DNA of 64,000 bases. It comes from Bradyrhizobium sp. CB2312. Lineage in GTDB: Bacteria; Pseudomonadota; Alphaproteobacteria; Rhizobiales; Xanthobacteraceae. Where the stretch lies: assembly GCF_029714425.1 (NCBI RefSeq), contig NZ_CP121668.1, positions 992,001 to 1,056,000 of the forward strand, written 5' to 3'. This document shows, piece by piece, positions 37,001-46,729 of the stretch; positions within the stretch are counted from its first letter, which is position 1, and the number at the start of each line of letters is the position of its first letter. The translations under genes were made by a program, and so were the position numbers. The notes under the pieces are model-generated. The model saw only the letters and a list, made by a program, of their open reading frames with translations. It ran no database searches and had not been told where the DNA came from.

Positions 37001-39515
37001 ACAGGGCTTCGAGGCTGCGAAGCGAACCGGCGAAGCCGCCTATGCGGCATACATCGTAGAGACGCGGACGAGGTTGCTTCTGGCATCCGGACAACCTCTC
37101 GCCGAAGTCCAGCTCGAAACCGAGATGGGACTGGAATTCGCGACGGCAGCACGTGTCGAATTCGTGGTTGACCTGATGTCCCAGCGGCTCGAATTCATCA
37201 GGGCTCTGCGTGGGCTGACTGCAAACGTTGTCTCGTCCTCCTCCCCTGGAGAGATTGACGCTGCGGCGTCCGATCGGAATTTGGTGATTGATCGGCAGAA
37301 ATTGGTCGCCCGGTACTTTTTCCGCATGGGTAAACTCAAGGCTTGCTATCATGCGGGGGACTATCCCGCCGCCCTCGATGCGTCGCGCGGGGCCAAACCG
37401 CTGCTCTCCATCCCAACTGCGTTTGTCGAAAGGGCCGAATACCATTTCTATACCGGCCTTTGTCACGCAGCACTTGTGGAGTTGGCGGGCGTTGAGGGGC
37501 GGGAGCAGCACATGGACGCCCTTCTCGGGCACCAGAGGCAGATCGCGGCCTGGTCAGTTCAATGCCCGGATAATTTCGAGTGTCGAGCTGTTTTGTTGAG
37601 CGCTGAAGTGGCGCGCATCGAAGGACGTGAGCTGGATGCGCAGCGCATGTACGAGCGCGCGATTCATCTCGCTCGTGTGAACCGTTTTCACCAAAACGAG
37701 GCGATTGCCAATGAACTTGCGGGACGTTTCTATCTTGCGCGCGGCTTTGAGCGCATCGGGGATGCATATTTTCGGGAAGCTCGGAACTGCTATTCACGCT
37801 GGGGCGCCGAAAGCAAGGTACGGCAGCTCGATCGGATTCATCCGTATTTGGCTACTCCGGAGGGGCAGCTTCCCGCGATTATTGGCTCCCCGATCCAGCA
37901 CCTGGATGTCGCAAGCGTCGTGAAGGCCTCTCAGGCTTTGTCTAGCGAGATCGTGTTATCGAAGTTGATCGAGCGGCTGATGACGATCGCGATCGAGAAC
38001 GCAGGAGCTGATCGCGGCCTTTTGATTCTGCCGTCCGGGAACGGATATTTGATTCAGGCAGAGGCGCGAGCGACGGCGGATCAGATCGAAGTCACCATAC
38101 AGGAGGAGCCGATTTCTTCGGTCGTCTGCCCCGAATCACTCGTTCGATATGTCGTCCGTACAACAGAAAGCGTGATTCTCGATGATGCTTCCAAGCCCAA
38201 CCCCTTCTCCGGGGACAGATATCTGCGCGATCGGCAATCGAAGTCGATTCTTTGCCTGCCATTGATGAAGCAGCGGCAGTTGATCGGGGTTCTACTTCTC
38301 GAGAATACGTTGACGTCTCACGTGTTCACCGCGGCCCGAATCTCTGTCTTGGAATTGTTGGCGGCACAAGCTGCGATCTCGCTGGAAAATACGCGTCTCT
38401 ATAGTGATCTCCAGGAACGAGAAGCAAAAATCCGCCGCTTGGTCGATGCCAACATTATAGGGATTTACATCATCGAGTTCGGAGGTCGGATCATTGAAGC
38501 GAACGACGCCTTTCTCGGCATGTTGGGATACGAGCGTAGGGAGCTCGTTTCGGGTCACCTGAGTTGGATGGATCTCACGCCGCCGGAGTGGCACGCGCAT
38601 GATGCGCTGCGGGTTGAGGAGGTGAAGACGACCGGCTGCCTGAGGCCATTCGAGAAAGAGTATTTAAGAAAGGATGGCAGGCGCGTACCGGTACTGGTAG
38701 GCGTAGCCCGCATCGAGGAAACTAAGAACCAAGCCGTCGCTTTCGTTATTGATTTGACCGAGCGAAAGCGCGCCGAGGCCGAATTGGCGCATGCGAACCG
38801 CGTCGCGACAATGGGTCAGCTCTCAGCCTCCATTGCCCACGAAGTCAATCAGCCACTCGCGGCCCTGCTTACTAATGCCGAAACCGCTGTGCGCTGGCTC
38901 GTCCACCAGCCGCCAAATCTGGAAAAGGCCAAGCCGTTGATCGACCGTGTTATCGGCGACGGCAGGCGGGCCGCTGATATTGTGAGCCGGATTCGTGATT
39001 TCTCTAAAAAGGCGCCCGCGCGGCGGGAATATCTGGATATTAACGAAGCCATTTTGGATATTATGGGGTTGACGCGAGTTGCGACGTCACAGCATAGCGT
39101 TTCAGTGACAATGCAATTGTCAGAGGGGCTGCCGCGCATTCTGGGAGACTGGGTCCAGTTGCAACAGGTGGTCCTCAACCTCATAATGAACGCCATTGAA
39201 GCGATGAGCGAGGTTAGCGACGGATCGCGCGAGTTGCTGATCAGCACGGGCAAGGTCGATGCGGCCAGCGTGTTCGTCACGGTAATGGATACGGGGCCGG
39301 GACTACCTCAGGCAAATGTTGAGCGTCTCTTCGAGGCCTTCTATACGACCAAGGCCAGTGGCTTAGGCATGGGGTTGTCGATTTGCCGCCAGATTGTCGA
39401 GGCGCATGACGGTAGGCTATGGGCAACGCCGAACGAGCCTCGCGGCGCTGTCTTTCGCATGACGCTGCCGATTAGGGAAAGATCGCCTGAAAGGCGAGAC
39501 TGTTCTGAGGCCTGA
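34011..39515 (+). CDS. Giant hybrid kinase: pseudo Ser/Thr kinase - AAA - GAF - PAS - histidine kinase
   Basis: The 1834-residue soluble signalling protein reads in order: a Ser/Thr kinase-like domain (about 45-280); an AAA/NACHT-like ATPase with Walker A GYSGIGKS (330-337) and Walker B LVLFLDDLQWVD; a long helical repeat region to about 1310; GAF (about 1320-1470); PAS (about 1485-1590); then a HisKA/HATPase pair with phospho-acceptor His1610 in IAHEVNQPLAALL and DTGPGLP. In the kinase domain the HRD loop is HKD, but DFG reads GFG and the VAIK lysine is absent, so protein phosphorylation by it is doubtful. It has no receiver domain. The start is GTG with TAGGAG upstream. Confidence 0.9.
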   Translation: MSGDGKAESTGIVPTLVSQGRDSLLRRIRRQGANARTPINVLSVSERASAKRLIHEYELAQHLDRAWALHPLELAHENGQSTLILEDPGGELLSHLLDGPMDVGTFLGFAISITVAVSRMHQHGLVHKDLKPANILLDPITKRAWLTGFGIASRLPRERQVPAPPEFIAGTLAYMAPEQTGRMNRSIDSRTDLYALGVTFYQMLTGGLPFDAVDAMEWIHCHVARQPTSPTSLVPTVPLAISAIVVKLLAKAAEDRYQTAIGLEHDLRRCLMNWQTGQRVDSFVLGELDVPSRLLLPEKLYGREHDINTLLAAFDGVLTNGMPELVLVSGYSGIGKSAVVNELHKVLAPPRGLFASGKFDQYKRDIPYATLAQAFQSILRQLLGEDEAELSRWRDKLIRAIEPNGLLIADLIPELKLIIGPQPAVSELPPQDAKSRFHMVFRRFIAAFARPEHPLVLFLDDLQWVDVATLDLIENLLTQQGVSHLLLIGAYRDNEVGPEHPLMGKIEIIAESRANMRHISLAALDSDDLTRLVTDSLRCEPQSAAPLARLIFNKTAGNPFFAIQFISALVDEGLLVLDYARARWCWDLTRIEAKGYTDNVANLVVGRLNRLPVETRQALQELACLGNSAQVTLLVIIHGGSEKTVHEDLWDARHDEFVIRSEDSYRFAHDRVQEAAYSLISKDRRAETHLRIGRLLTSRLRPAARDEVIFNIVAQFDAGSELITSRDERELVAELNLIAGKRAKASAAHASALKYLVAGAMLLADDRWERRHSLAFELEMHQAECEFLTGIYDAAHQRLTMLSSRAVTPLQQSAVACLCVDLYVMHYQTDLAIAAYLRYLAQQGIKWSAHPTDEEVRREYEEVYRRLGDRIIEDMAELPLMTDPVALATIDVLAKVIALTGMLTDGVNIRGMIVGRMTNLSLQYGNSDGSCLAYVLFGLMARTLFGNLEDGSRFARLGFELVEKRNLKRFQGRTYRIFAEDVSLWTEHIGIGCDLLRQGFEAAKRTGEAAYAAYIVETRTRLLLASGQPLAEVQLETEMGLEFATAARVEFVVDLMSQRLEFIRALRGLTANVVSSSSPGEIDAAASDRNLVIDRQKLVARYFFRMGKLKACYHAGDYPAALDASRGAKPLLSIPTAFVERAEYHFYTGLCHAALVELAGVEGREQHMDALLGHQRQIAAWSVQCPDNFECRAVLLSAEVARIEGRELDAQRMYERAIHLARVNRFHQNEAIANELAGRFYLARGFERIGDAYFREARNCYSRWGAESKVRQLDRIHPYLATPEGQLPAIIGSPIQHLDVASVVKASQALSSEIVLSKLIERLMTIAIENAGADRGLLILPSGNGYLIQAEARATADQIEVTIQEEPISSVVCPESLVRYVVRTTESVILDDASKPNPFSGDRYLRDRQSKSILCLPLMKQRQLIGVLLLENTLTSHVFTAARISVLELLAAQAAISLENTRLYSDLQEREAKIRRLVDANIIGIYIIEFGGRIIEANDAFLGMLGYERRELVSGHLSWMDLTPPEWHAHDALRVEEVKTTGCLRPFEKEYLRKDGRRVPVLVGVARIEETKNQAVAFVIDLTERKRAEAELAHANRVATMGQLSASIAHEVNQPLAALLTNAETAVRWLVHQPPNLEKAKPLIDRVIGDGRRAADIVSRIRDFSKKAPARREYLDINEAILDIMGLTRVATSQHSVSVTMQLSEGLPRILGDWVQLQQVVLNLIMNAIEAMSEVSDGSRELLISTGKVDAASVFVTVMDTGPGLPQANVERLFEAFYTTKASGLGMGLSICRQIVEAHDGRLWATPNEPRGAVFRMTLPIRERSPERRDCSEA

Positions 39516-39718
39516 AGAGGCGAACGTATCTCGGCTCCGTGGCGTCGCCGAATCCATCGAAAGTCAGAGAGTCCGCGTGTACTCTTAAAAGCACAGATGT
39601 CCACGCTGGGTTACAACCGGTAGAGCTTCAAAGGAGCATATGATTTCCGCGTTGCCTACCAAACCCGACATCCACGCGTTCATGAGCACACCAGCTCTTC
39701 TCCCGCAATCCCAACGGA

Positions 39719-39759
39719 TCATACGTTGATATGATCGCCCGCTCCTTGTGTTGTATGGC
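39719..39759 (+). promoter_or_regulatory. Candidate regulon promoter upstream of fdnGHI
   Basis: The element TCATACGTTGATATGA (39719-39734) is followed after 16 bases by TTGTATGGC (39751-39759). It is the only copy in the 420 bases between the giant kinase and fdnG and lies about 200 bases before the fdnG start, giving a longer leader than at the other targets. Confidence 0.6.
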
Positions 39760-39935
39760 AATGTTGTTGGGCAGCTTGCATCGTTCAGTCAACTAATTGA
39801 GGGATTGGCCGCTCGTTTTAGAAGCAACCCGGTTCGTAATGACGCTGATGCTTGTAATGCTGAGGCCGGGACGCTTGATCGTTGTATGCTGGATCGGTCC
39901 TGCGGGTCTTTTTGGAGAGTTTTCACTGGGGTGTG

Positions 39936-42900
39936 ATGATGAGGTTGACGCGTCGAGGCTTCATTCAGCTGACGGGGGCTGGGCTGGCAACATCCAGCTT
40001 GAGCGCTCTGGGTTTTGGCAATATCGGAGAAGTTTTGGGGGCCGCAATCCGGCCGTTCAAGCTCACCGCCACCACCGAGACACGCAACACGTGCACCTAC
40101 TGCTCAGTTGCCTGTGGCATTCTCATCTACAGCATGGGTGACCGTGCCAAGAATGCGCGGTCCAATATCATCCATATCGAGGGCGATCCGGATCATCCGG
40201 TCAATCGAGGAACGCTGTGCCCGAAGGGCTCCGCGCTGCTCGATATCGTTCATGCTCCGACCCGGCTGAAAGTTCCGAAATACCGGGCGGCTGGCAGCAA
40301 GGAATTCAAGGAAGTGTCGTGGGACTTCGCGCTCGGTCGCATTGCGCGACTGATGAAGGACGATCGCGACAAGAATTTCATAGCCAAGAACAAGGCCGGG
40401 GGCACGGTTAACCGCTGGATCAGCACAGGCATGCTGGCCGCGTCCGCGTCGTCCAGCGAAACGGCGTACGCGACCTGGAAGGTCGCCCGTTCGCTGGGCA
40501 TGGTGGTGTTCGACAACCAGGCGCGTGTCTGACACGGACCGACGGTGGCCAGTCTGGCCCCAACATTCGGTCGCGGTGCAATGACCAACACCTGGCAGGA
40601 CATCAAGAATGCCAATGTGGTCATCGTCATGGGCGGCAATGCCGCCGAGGCGCATCCATGCGGCTTCAAATGGGTGATCGAAGCCAAGATCGAGAACGCA
40701 GCCAAACTGGTGGTGGTCGATCCCCGCTTCACGCGCACGGCCTCGGTGGCGGACATTTACGCGCCGATTCGACCGGGTACCGATATCGCGTTCCTCAACG
40801 GATTGATTCGCTACCTGCTGGAAAAGAACGCGATCCAGCACGAGTATGTGCGCGCTTACACCAACGCGAGCCTCATCGTGAAGGAGGGCTTCGATTTCGA
40901 AGCCGGACTGTTCAGCGGCTACAATGAGGAAACCCGCAGCTACGACAAGTCGAGCTGGGATTACGAGTTCGACGAGCAGGGGTTTGCCAAAGCGGACGAC
41001 AGCCTTCAGAATCCTCGTTGCGTCATCAACCTACTGCGCAAGCATGTCGAACGATATACGCCCCAAATGGTGTCGCGGATCTGCGGGACCCCCCAGGAGA
41101 AATATCTCGAAATCTGTGAACTGATCGCAACCACGGCTGTGCCCGATAGGGCGATGACGAGCCTGTTCGCGCTCGGTTGGACCCAGCATTCGGTCGGCGC
41201 GCAAAACATTCGCGCCATGGCGATGGTCCAGTTGCTGTTGGGTAACATTGGTGTCGCCGGCGGCGGCATGAATGCGCTGCGTGGTCATTCCAATATCCAA
41301 GGACTAACCGACGTCGGTCTGCTGTCGAACGCGATGCCTGGTTATATGAATCTGCCGGTCGATCACGAAGCGACATTCGACGATTACATGAAAACGCGAG
41401 GTTTCAAGCCGCTGCGGCCGGGTCAGATCAGCTACTATCAGAACACCCGAAAGTTTTTCGTCAGTTTCCAGAAGGCGATCTATGGCGACGCTGCGCGCGC
41501 CGAGAACGATTGGGCTTATGACTGGCTGCCGAAGCTGGATGTCCCGCTCTACGACATCATCCGCGCCTTCGAGATGATGGATAAGGGCGAGATGACCGGT
41601 TACATCTGCCAGGGCTTCAATCCGTTGCAGGCGTTTCCCGACAGGGGCAAGATCCGCCGTGCTCTCGGCAAGCTCAAGTTTCTGGTCACGATGGATCCGC
41701 TGGACACCGAGACCTCGCGCTTCTGGGAGGATTTTGGGCCGCAGAATCCATCCGATCCGGCCAGTGTTCAGACCGAGGTCTTCCAACTGCCGACGACATG
41801 CTTTGCGGAAGAAAACGGCTCACTCGTCAACTCGGCGCGCTGGCTCCAATGGCACTGGAAGGCTGCCGATGCACCGGGTGAAGCCAAGTCCGATATCTGG
41901 ATAATGGCCGGTATCTTCCACCGGATACGCGAACTCTATCGCCAGGAGGGCGGCACGTTCCCTGATCCGATCCTGAGCCTGACGTGGAACTACACGGACC
42001 CGACCGATCCCAATCCCGATGAACTCGCCAAGGACATGAACGGCCGTGCTCTGGTCGATTTGAAGGACACAAGTGGAGCCGTCATCGTGCACGCGGGAAA
42101 GCTGCTCGATGGCTTCGCGCAGCTGCGGGACGACGGCACGACCTCATCCGGCTGCTGGATTTTCTCGGGCTCCTTCACAGAAAAAGGCAACCAGATGGCG
42201 CGGCGCGATGCGACCGATCCACGCGAGCAAGGCATCGCCCCGAGCTGGGCCTGGGCTTGGCCTGCCAACCGGAGAATTCTCTACAACCGCGCCAGCGCTG
42301 ATCCGGAAGGCAAGGCGTGGAATCCGAGGAAGCCGGTCATCGAATGGAACGGCATCCAGTGGGTGGGGCTCGATGTCCCCGATTACACTCCCACCACCAA
42401 GCCGTCGGAGGGAGTGGGTCCATTCATCATGAATGCCGAAGGCCTCGGGCGCCTTTTCTCGCGGGATCAGATGGTCGAAGGACCCTTTCCCGAACATTAC
42501 GAACCGTTCGAATCGCCTTCGGCAAACATTCTGCATCCGAAAGTTCAATCCAATCCGGCCGCGCGCGTATTTGCTGACGATATGGCAGCGTTCGGCGACC
42601 CTTCGAAATACCCCTATGTGGCGACCACGTATCGCTTGACAGAACATTTCCACTTCTGGACCAAGCACGCGAGAATGAATGCTGTTCTGCAGCCGGAGGA
42701 ATTCGTCGAGATCGGTGAAGCCCTTGCGAAGGAGAAGGGCATCGTTCAGGGGGGCTGGGTGCGCGTGTCCTCCAAGCGGGGATTTGTGGTGTGCAAGGCC
42801 TATGTCACGAAGCGCATTCGCCCCATGGCTGTGAATGGCAGCGCAATCCACGTCATCGGCGTTCCCCTGCATTGGGGATTTACCGGTCAGGCCCGGAAAG

Positions 42901-43010
42901 GGTACGGCGCCAACACCCTGACCCCGTCCGTTGGCGATGCCAACACGCAGACGCCGGAGTTCAAGGCCTTTTTGGTCGATGTCGAAGCAGCGAACGGCCC
43001 TGTGGCCTGA
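39936..43010 (+). CDS. fdnG: Formate dehydrogenase-N major subunit, selenoprotein (in-frame UGA = Sec)
   Basis: This is the catalytic subunit of membrane-bound formate dehydrogenase, which oxidises formate to CO2 at a molybdenum bis-MGD centre in the periplasm. The 1024 residues include a selenocysteine at residue 199, encoded by TGA at 40530-40532. The flanking sequence ([27 protein letters not shown]) is that of known Sec-FDHs, and the frame continues to 43010. The Tat signal reads [13 protein letters not shown], and the [4Fe-4S] ligands are in CTYCSVACG and the later LCPKGS. ATG at 39936 and 39939 are alternative starts. Size and context match E. coli FdnG. Automatic annotation would split it at the TGA. 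Confidence 0.95.
40530..40573 (+). promoter_or_regulatory. Bacterial SECIS element in fdnG mRNA
   Basis: Just after the Sec UGA, an apical hairpin GGCCA-GTC-TGGCC (40547-40559) is extended by GG/CC pairs and a bulged T. An outer CGAC/GTCG pairing (40540-40543 with 40570-40573) closes it. The bulged U and GU-bearing loop match the SelB-binding hairpin of E. coli fdhF/fdnG in position. Confidence 0.8.
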
Positions 43011-43021
43011 AGGAGCAGCGA

Positions 43022-43930
43022 GTGGCAGATCTCCAGTCCCAAGACATTATCCGGCGGTCAGCCTCGACTTTGACGCCGCCGTCGGTTCGCAGCAATGTAC
43101 AGGAAGTCGCGAAGCTCATCGACGTCAGCCGCTGCATCGGGTGCAAAGCATGCCAGTCCGCCTGCATGGAATGGAACGATCTGCGACCCGAGATCGGCCA
43201 CTTCGAAGGATCTTACGACAATCCCGCGGATCTGGCGCCCAGTGTCTGGACGTTGATGCGCTTCACCGAATGGGAGAACGAACAGGGCAATCTCGAATGG
43301 CTGATCCGCAAGGACGGCTGCATGCATTGCGAAGATCCCGGTTGCCTGAAGGCCTGTCCTGCTCCGGGAGCGATCGTGCAATATGCCAACGGGATCGTCG
43401 ATTTCGTCAGCGATAATTGCATTGGTTGCGGCTATTGCCTGAAGGGTTGTCCATTCGACATTCCACGCATCAATCCGGTCGATCACAAGTCCTACAAGTG
43501 CACCTTGTGCTCGGACCGTGTCGGAGTGGGACTAGAGCCAGCATGCGTGAAAGCGTGTCCGACCGGCGCGATCATGTTCGGCGCGAAGAGCGACATGACG
43601 GATTATGCTCAGGATCGTATTGAAGATCTGAAGTCGCGCGGATTCGAAAATGCCGGGCTCTACGATCCCCCTGGGGTGGGCGGCACCCATGTTATGTACG
43701 TCTTGCATCATGCCGATAAGCCGTCGATCTATGCCGGATTGCCCGACAAGCCTCATGTCAGCAGCTTGGTCAGCTTCTGGAAGGGGATTATCAAGCCGGT
43801 GGCCCTAGCGGGCGTCGGCCTCACGGCGCTCGCCGGTTTGCTTCATTGGATCACGGCTGGACCGAATGAGGTGCAGCCTAGGGATGAAGCCGACGCCGAG
43901 CGTTTGTCGCAGACAGGTGAGCAGTCATGA
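43022..43930 (+). CDS. fdnH: Formate dehydrogenase-N beta (iron-sulfur) subunit
   Basis: This 302-residue electron-transfer subunit carries four [4Fe-4S] clusters from FdnG to the membrane cytochrome. Four cysteine groups are visible: [42 protein letters not shown] and [23 protein letters not shown]-terminal membrane helix ([19 protein letters not shown]) anchors it, as in FdnH. The start is GTG at 43022 with AAGGAG upstream, 11 bases after fdnG; the open frame further upstream is antisense-free overlap and not used. Confidence 0.95.
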   Translation: MADLQSQDIIRRSASTLTPPSVRSNVQEVAKLIDVSRCIGCKACQSACMEWNDLRPEIGHFEGSYDNPADLAPSVWTLMRFTEWENEQGNLEWLIRKDGCMHCEDPGCLKACPAPGAIVQYANGIVDFVSDNCIGCGYCLKGCPFDIPRINPVDHKSYKCTLCSDRVGVGLEPACVKACPTGAIMFGAKSDMTDYAQDRIEDLKSRGFENAGLYDPPGVGGTHVMYVLHHADKPSIYAGLPDKPHVSSLVSFWKGIIKPVALAGVGLTALAGLLHWITAGPNEVQPRDEADAERLSQTGEQS

Positions 43931-44607
43931 CATATCCGAAAGGGGCGCTCGTGCGTTACGGGATAGCCGGTCGGATCAATCACTGGATCACGGCAGGGTG
44001 TTTTGTGCTGCTCGTATTGTCGGGCCTCTCGATGTTTCATCCCATGCTGTTCTTTCTCTCGCAGCTGTTCGGCGGCGGCCAATGGACGCGGGCGGTCCAT
44101 CCCTGGATCGGCGTGATTTTGATGGTCAGCTATAGCGGGTTGATCATTCAGTTCTGGCGCGATCAAACGTGGACGAAGGATGACCTTGCGTGGACCAAAG
44201 CCATGGATCATGTGCTGGCCAATGAAGAGGAGGGCGTACCGGAAGTCGCGCGCTTCAACGCCGGCCAAAAATTCGTCTTTTGGGCGATGGCGCTGCTCGT
44301 GTCAGCACTTTTTTTCAGTGGTCTGATGATCTGGGAAGTCTACTTCTTCCCATATTCGACGATCGAGCAGCAGCGCGTCGCTTTGCTCGTACATAGTCTG
44401 GCGGCGATCGCGGCGATCGTCATCTGGATCGTCCACGTTTATGCCGGCCTGTGGATTCGTGGCTCGTTGCGGGCCATGATGCACGGCTGGGTGACGCCGG
44501 GGTGGGCCTACCGACACCACCGGAAATGGTTTCGCAGCCTCGTCGACACCGGATCTCGAGGTCCGTCTCCGAACGGCAGCGCCGTGCCTGTGAGGAAGAG
44601 CCAGTGA
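43927..44607 (+). CDS. fdnI: Formate dehydrogenase-N gamma subunit (cytochrome b556)
   Basis: This is a 226-residue four-helix membrane cytochrome b that passes electrons to the quinone pool. Haem-ligand histidines occur in [18 protein letters not shown] (helix 1), [13 protein letters not shown] and the C-terminal [21 protein letters not shown], the last block typical of FdnI/FdoI. It overlaps fdnH by ATGA and fdhE by GTGA, indicating one translation unit. Confidence 0.95.
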   Translation: MTYPKGALVRYGIAGRINHWITAGCFVLLVLSGLSMFHPMLFFLSQLFGGGQWTRAVHPWIGVILMVSYSGLIIQFWRDQTWTKDDLAWTKAMDHVLANEEEGVPEVARFNAGQKFVFWAMALLVSALFFSGLMIWEVYFFPYSTIEQQRVALLVHSLAAIAAIVIWIVHVYAGLWIRGSLRAMMHGWVTPGWAYRHHRKWFRSLVDTGSRGPSPNGSAVPVRKSQ

Positions 44608-45530
44608 AACAAGGCGGATTCGCACCCGAGGGAAAGTGGACCGGACACGCGCCTGGCGGCGTCAACGCGCCCGCGCCGATCCTCCTTCCCGATCCCGGCA
44701 GGAGATTTGCCGATACTGCGCTGCGACTGGAAACACTCGCTCCGGGACATCCAATGCAGGAATGGCTCTGCTTCATGGCGGAACTGGCTCACGCTCAGGC
44801 CGTGGCGGTCAACATGCTTCCGCCTCTCAAGGCTCTGGAACAAGTGGTCGTCGATCACGCCGTGCGAGCCCGTACCCCGCCGCTCGACCCGGATAGATAT
44901 CGCAGGGATGCGGCCTGGCGTGATGGTCTCCGCATACTGCTGGACCACTTCGAGAGCTCCCAGAGCCCGATCAGGATGGTCGTTGCCAGATTGCGCAAAC
45001 TTGAACCTGCTGCGATCGAAACCATGGCAGACGAGTTTCTCCATGGAAGTATCGATACGGCGGATGCCGCGCCGGCATTGTACATCGCGGCTGCACTGCA
45101 GGTCTATTTCAGCCACATGGCCGCGAAGCTGGAGGTCAACTCGCTTCGGCTGCTGCCGCAGCGCGGATTGTGCCCCTGCTGCGGGTCGACTCCGAGCGTT
45201 GGCCTGGTGACGGCCACCGGGCAGATCCCAGGCGCGCGCTATCTTTGTTGCTCATTATGCGCCACGGCCTGGAATCATGTTCGGGCCGCCTGTATCACCT
45301 GCGGCGGGTCGAGATCCGTCTCCCTTGAAGCCATCGACGGTGATGCGGGGATCGTCAAGGCCGAGACCTGCAACGACTGCCACACCTACGCCAAGATGAT
45401 CTATCTTGCACAGGACACGAAAGCCGACCCCGTTGCGGATGACCTTGCCTCATTGGGACTCGACATTCTGGTCGCCGAGTCCGGCTGGTCGCGTCATGCG
45501 CCCAATCCGCTTCTCCTCGTTGCTCGCTGA
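44604..45530 (+). CDS. fdhE: Formate dehydrogenase accessory protein FdhE
   Basis: The 308-residue cytoplasmic protein is needed for formate dehydrogenase maturation and is thought to bind the catalytic subunit before Tat export. The C-terminal rubredoxin-like part carries the four CxxC groups: LCPCCGSTPSVG, CCSLCATAWNHVR, CITCGGSRS and CNDCHTYAKM. The N-terminal part (PILLPDPGRRFADTALRLE) matches FdhE. The GTG start at 44604 overlaps the fdnI stop. It ends 3 bases before the convergent permease gene. Confidence 0.93.
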   Translation: MKQGGFAPEGKWTGHAPGGVNAPAPILLPDPGRRFADTALRLETLAPGHPMQEWLCFMAELAHAQAVAVNMLPPLKALEQVVVDHAVRARTPPLDPDRYRRDAAWRDGLRILLDHFESSQSPIRMVVARLRKLEPAAIETMADEFLHGSIDTADAAPALYIAAALQVYFSHMAAKLEVNSLRLLPQRGLCPCCGSTPSVGLVTATGQIPGARYLCCSLCATAWNHVRAACITCGGSRSVSLEAIDGDAGIVKAETCNDCHTYAKMIYLAQDTKADPVADDLASLGLDILVAESGWSRHAPNPLLLVAR

Positions 45531-45533
45531 GCG

Positions 45534-46598
45534 CTAGAAGTTCAGTGTCATTGCCAGCAATCCACCCGCGACACCGAATGCTACCACGCACAATGTCACG
45601 AGCAGGAGCGTCTGTGGCCGGAACGAACGGGAGATGATCGCTAAGGAGGGCAAGCTGACCGGCGGCAGTGTCATCAACAGCGCTGCCGCGGGACCGACAC
45701 CGACGCCGAGGGACAGCATCGCCTGGACGATCGGTACTTCGCCTGCGGTTGGAATGACGAAGATCGTACCGGCGATCGCGAGGCCGATGATCCATCCAAC
45801 CGTATTGTGGATTTCTGGGCCCGCGTGGGGGAATAGCCAGGCCCGCGCCGCTCCGAGCAGCAGCACGAGGATGATGTATTCCGGAATAAGGCGCACGGCC
45901 ATACGCCGTAGAATGTCCAGCCAGCGCGTGAAGCTTCCGGAAACGGTGGTCTCGGCGGCGAGCTGCGCAATCCTCCGGTCGGCTAGTTCCGCCTCGTCCG
46001 GAGTCATCGTCCGGTTCACCAGGTAGCCGACGCCAAACACCATCAATATGCCGAGGCCAAATCTCAGTGCTGTCCAATTCCAACCCAGCACAAAGCCCAT
46101 GAAGATCAGCGTCGCCGGGTTCAGCACGGTATTGCCGAGCCAGAACGAGATTGCGGCGCCTGGAGAAGATTCGCGCTCACGGAGACCGACGACCACCGGT
46201 GCAGCACAGCAGGTGCACATCATGCCCGGAAGCGAGAGCAGGGCGCCCCTAGCGACGCTGGCGAAGCCGATGCCGCCGAACAACCTCGCGATCCACTGAA
46301 CCGGTAGCAGCGCCTGGACTGCGGAGCCGAGCAGCAGACCCAGAACCATTGCCTGCCAAATGGCCTTGCCATAGGCCGATGCGTAGCCGAGAGCGGCCTC
46401 CCAGGATGGTGCAGGCGGGGCGTTCGCCGTTCCCATCAGGATCGATGATCCAATCGAATGGTTGGCCGCGGCCACGAAGGCCCTGTTGTAGTAGGGAAAC
46501 CACTTCACATAAAAAAGGCCGGCCAGGGCGATCAGCAGAAAGACGATCCATCCCGGTGCCGGATTGACGAAGCTCGTCTGTCGGATGCTGGCTTTCAT
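45534..46598 (-). CDS. Permease of the DUF318/ArsP-like family
   Basis: This is a 354-residue inner-membrane permease with about eight to ten helices. MMCTCCAAPVVVGLRERESSPGAAISFWLGNTVLNPATLIFMG carries the paired-cysteine signature of the family (CTCC in the first half, a second repeat near VIPTAGEVPIVQAMLSLG). Characterised relatives export organoarsenicals or related metalloid compounds. Its place between fdhE and selD, divergent from selD with only about 130 bases between starts, suggests a link to selenium handling, either uptake or export; this is inference. The start at 46598 is preceded by GAGG at useful spacing. Confidence 0.82.
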   Translation of the reverse strand: MKASIRQTSFVNPAPGWIVFLLIALAGLFYVKWFPYYNRAFVAAANHSIGSSILMGTANAPPAPSWEAALGYASAYGKAIWQAMVLGLLLGSAVQALLPVQWIARLFGGIGFASVARGALLSLPGMMCTCCAAPVVVGLRERESSPGAAISFWLGNTVLNPATLIFMGFVLGWNWTALRFGLGILMVFGVGYLVNRTMTPDEAELADRRIAQLAAETTVSGSFTRWLDILRRMAVRLIPEYIILVLLLGAARAWLFPHAGPEIHNTVGWIIGLAIAGTIFVIPTAGEVPIVQAMLSLGVGVGPAAALLMTLPPVSLPSLAIISRSFRPQTLLLVTLCVVAFGVAGGLLAMTLNF

Positions 46599-46729
46599 CG
46601 ATTTTCGCCTCACGAGAGCAAACAGCTTCACAACGTAGTAAAGCATGCCCGAAATTGCGATCACGCTTGTGTATGATTGCCGGTGCATTCGCCTGATACT
46701 AATAGATGGTGCGGTTAGGGATTTCTCTC

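Noticed and set aside
39719..39734. FNR/FixK box upstream of fdnG
   Set aside because: TTGATATGATC at this site superficially resembles TTGAT-N4-ATCAA, but the second half-site is missing and the other copies of the element do not fit that pattern.
40530..40532. TGA inside fdnG as a nonsense mutation or gene split
   Set aside because: The flanking residues match the Sec site of formate dehydrogenases, a SECIS-like hairpin follows, and all sel genes are nearby. It is read as selenocysteine.
46657..46700. Further copy of the regulon element upstream of selD
   Set aside because: TCACGCTTGTGTATGA matches only 9 of 16 positions and no proper TTGTAT-like box follows at 16-17 bases.
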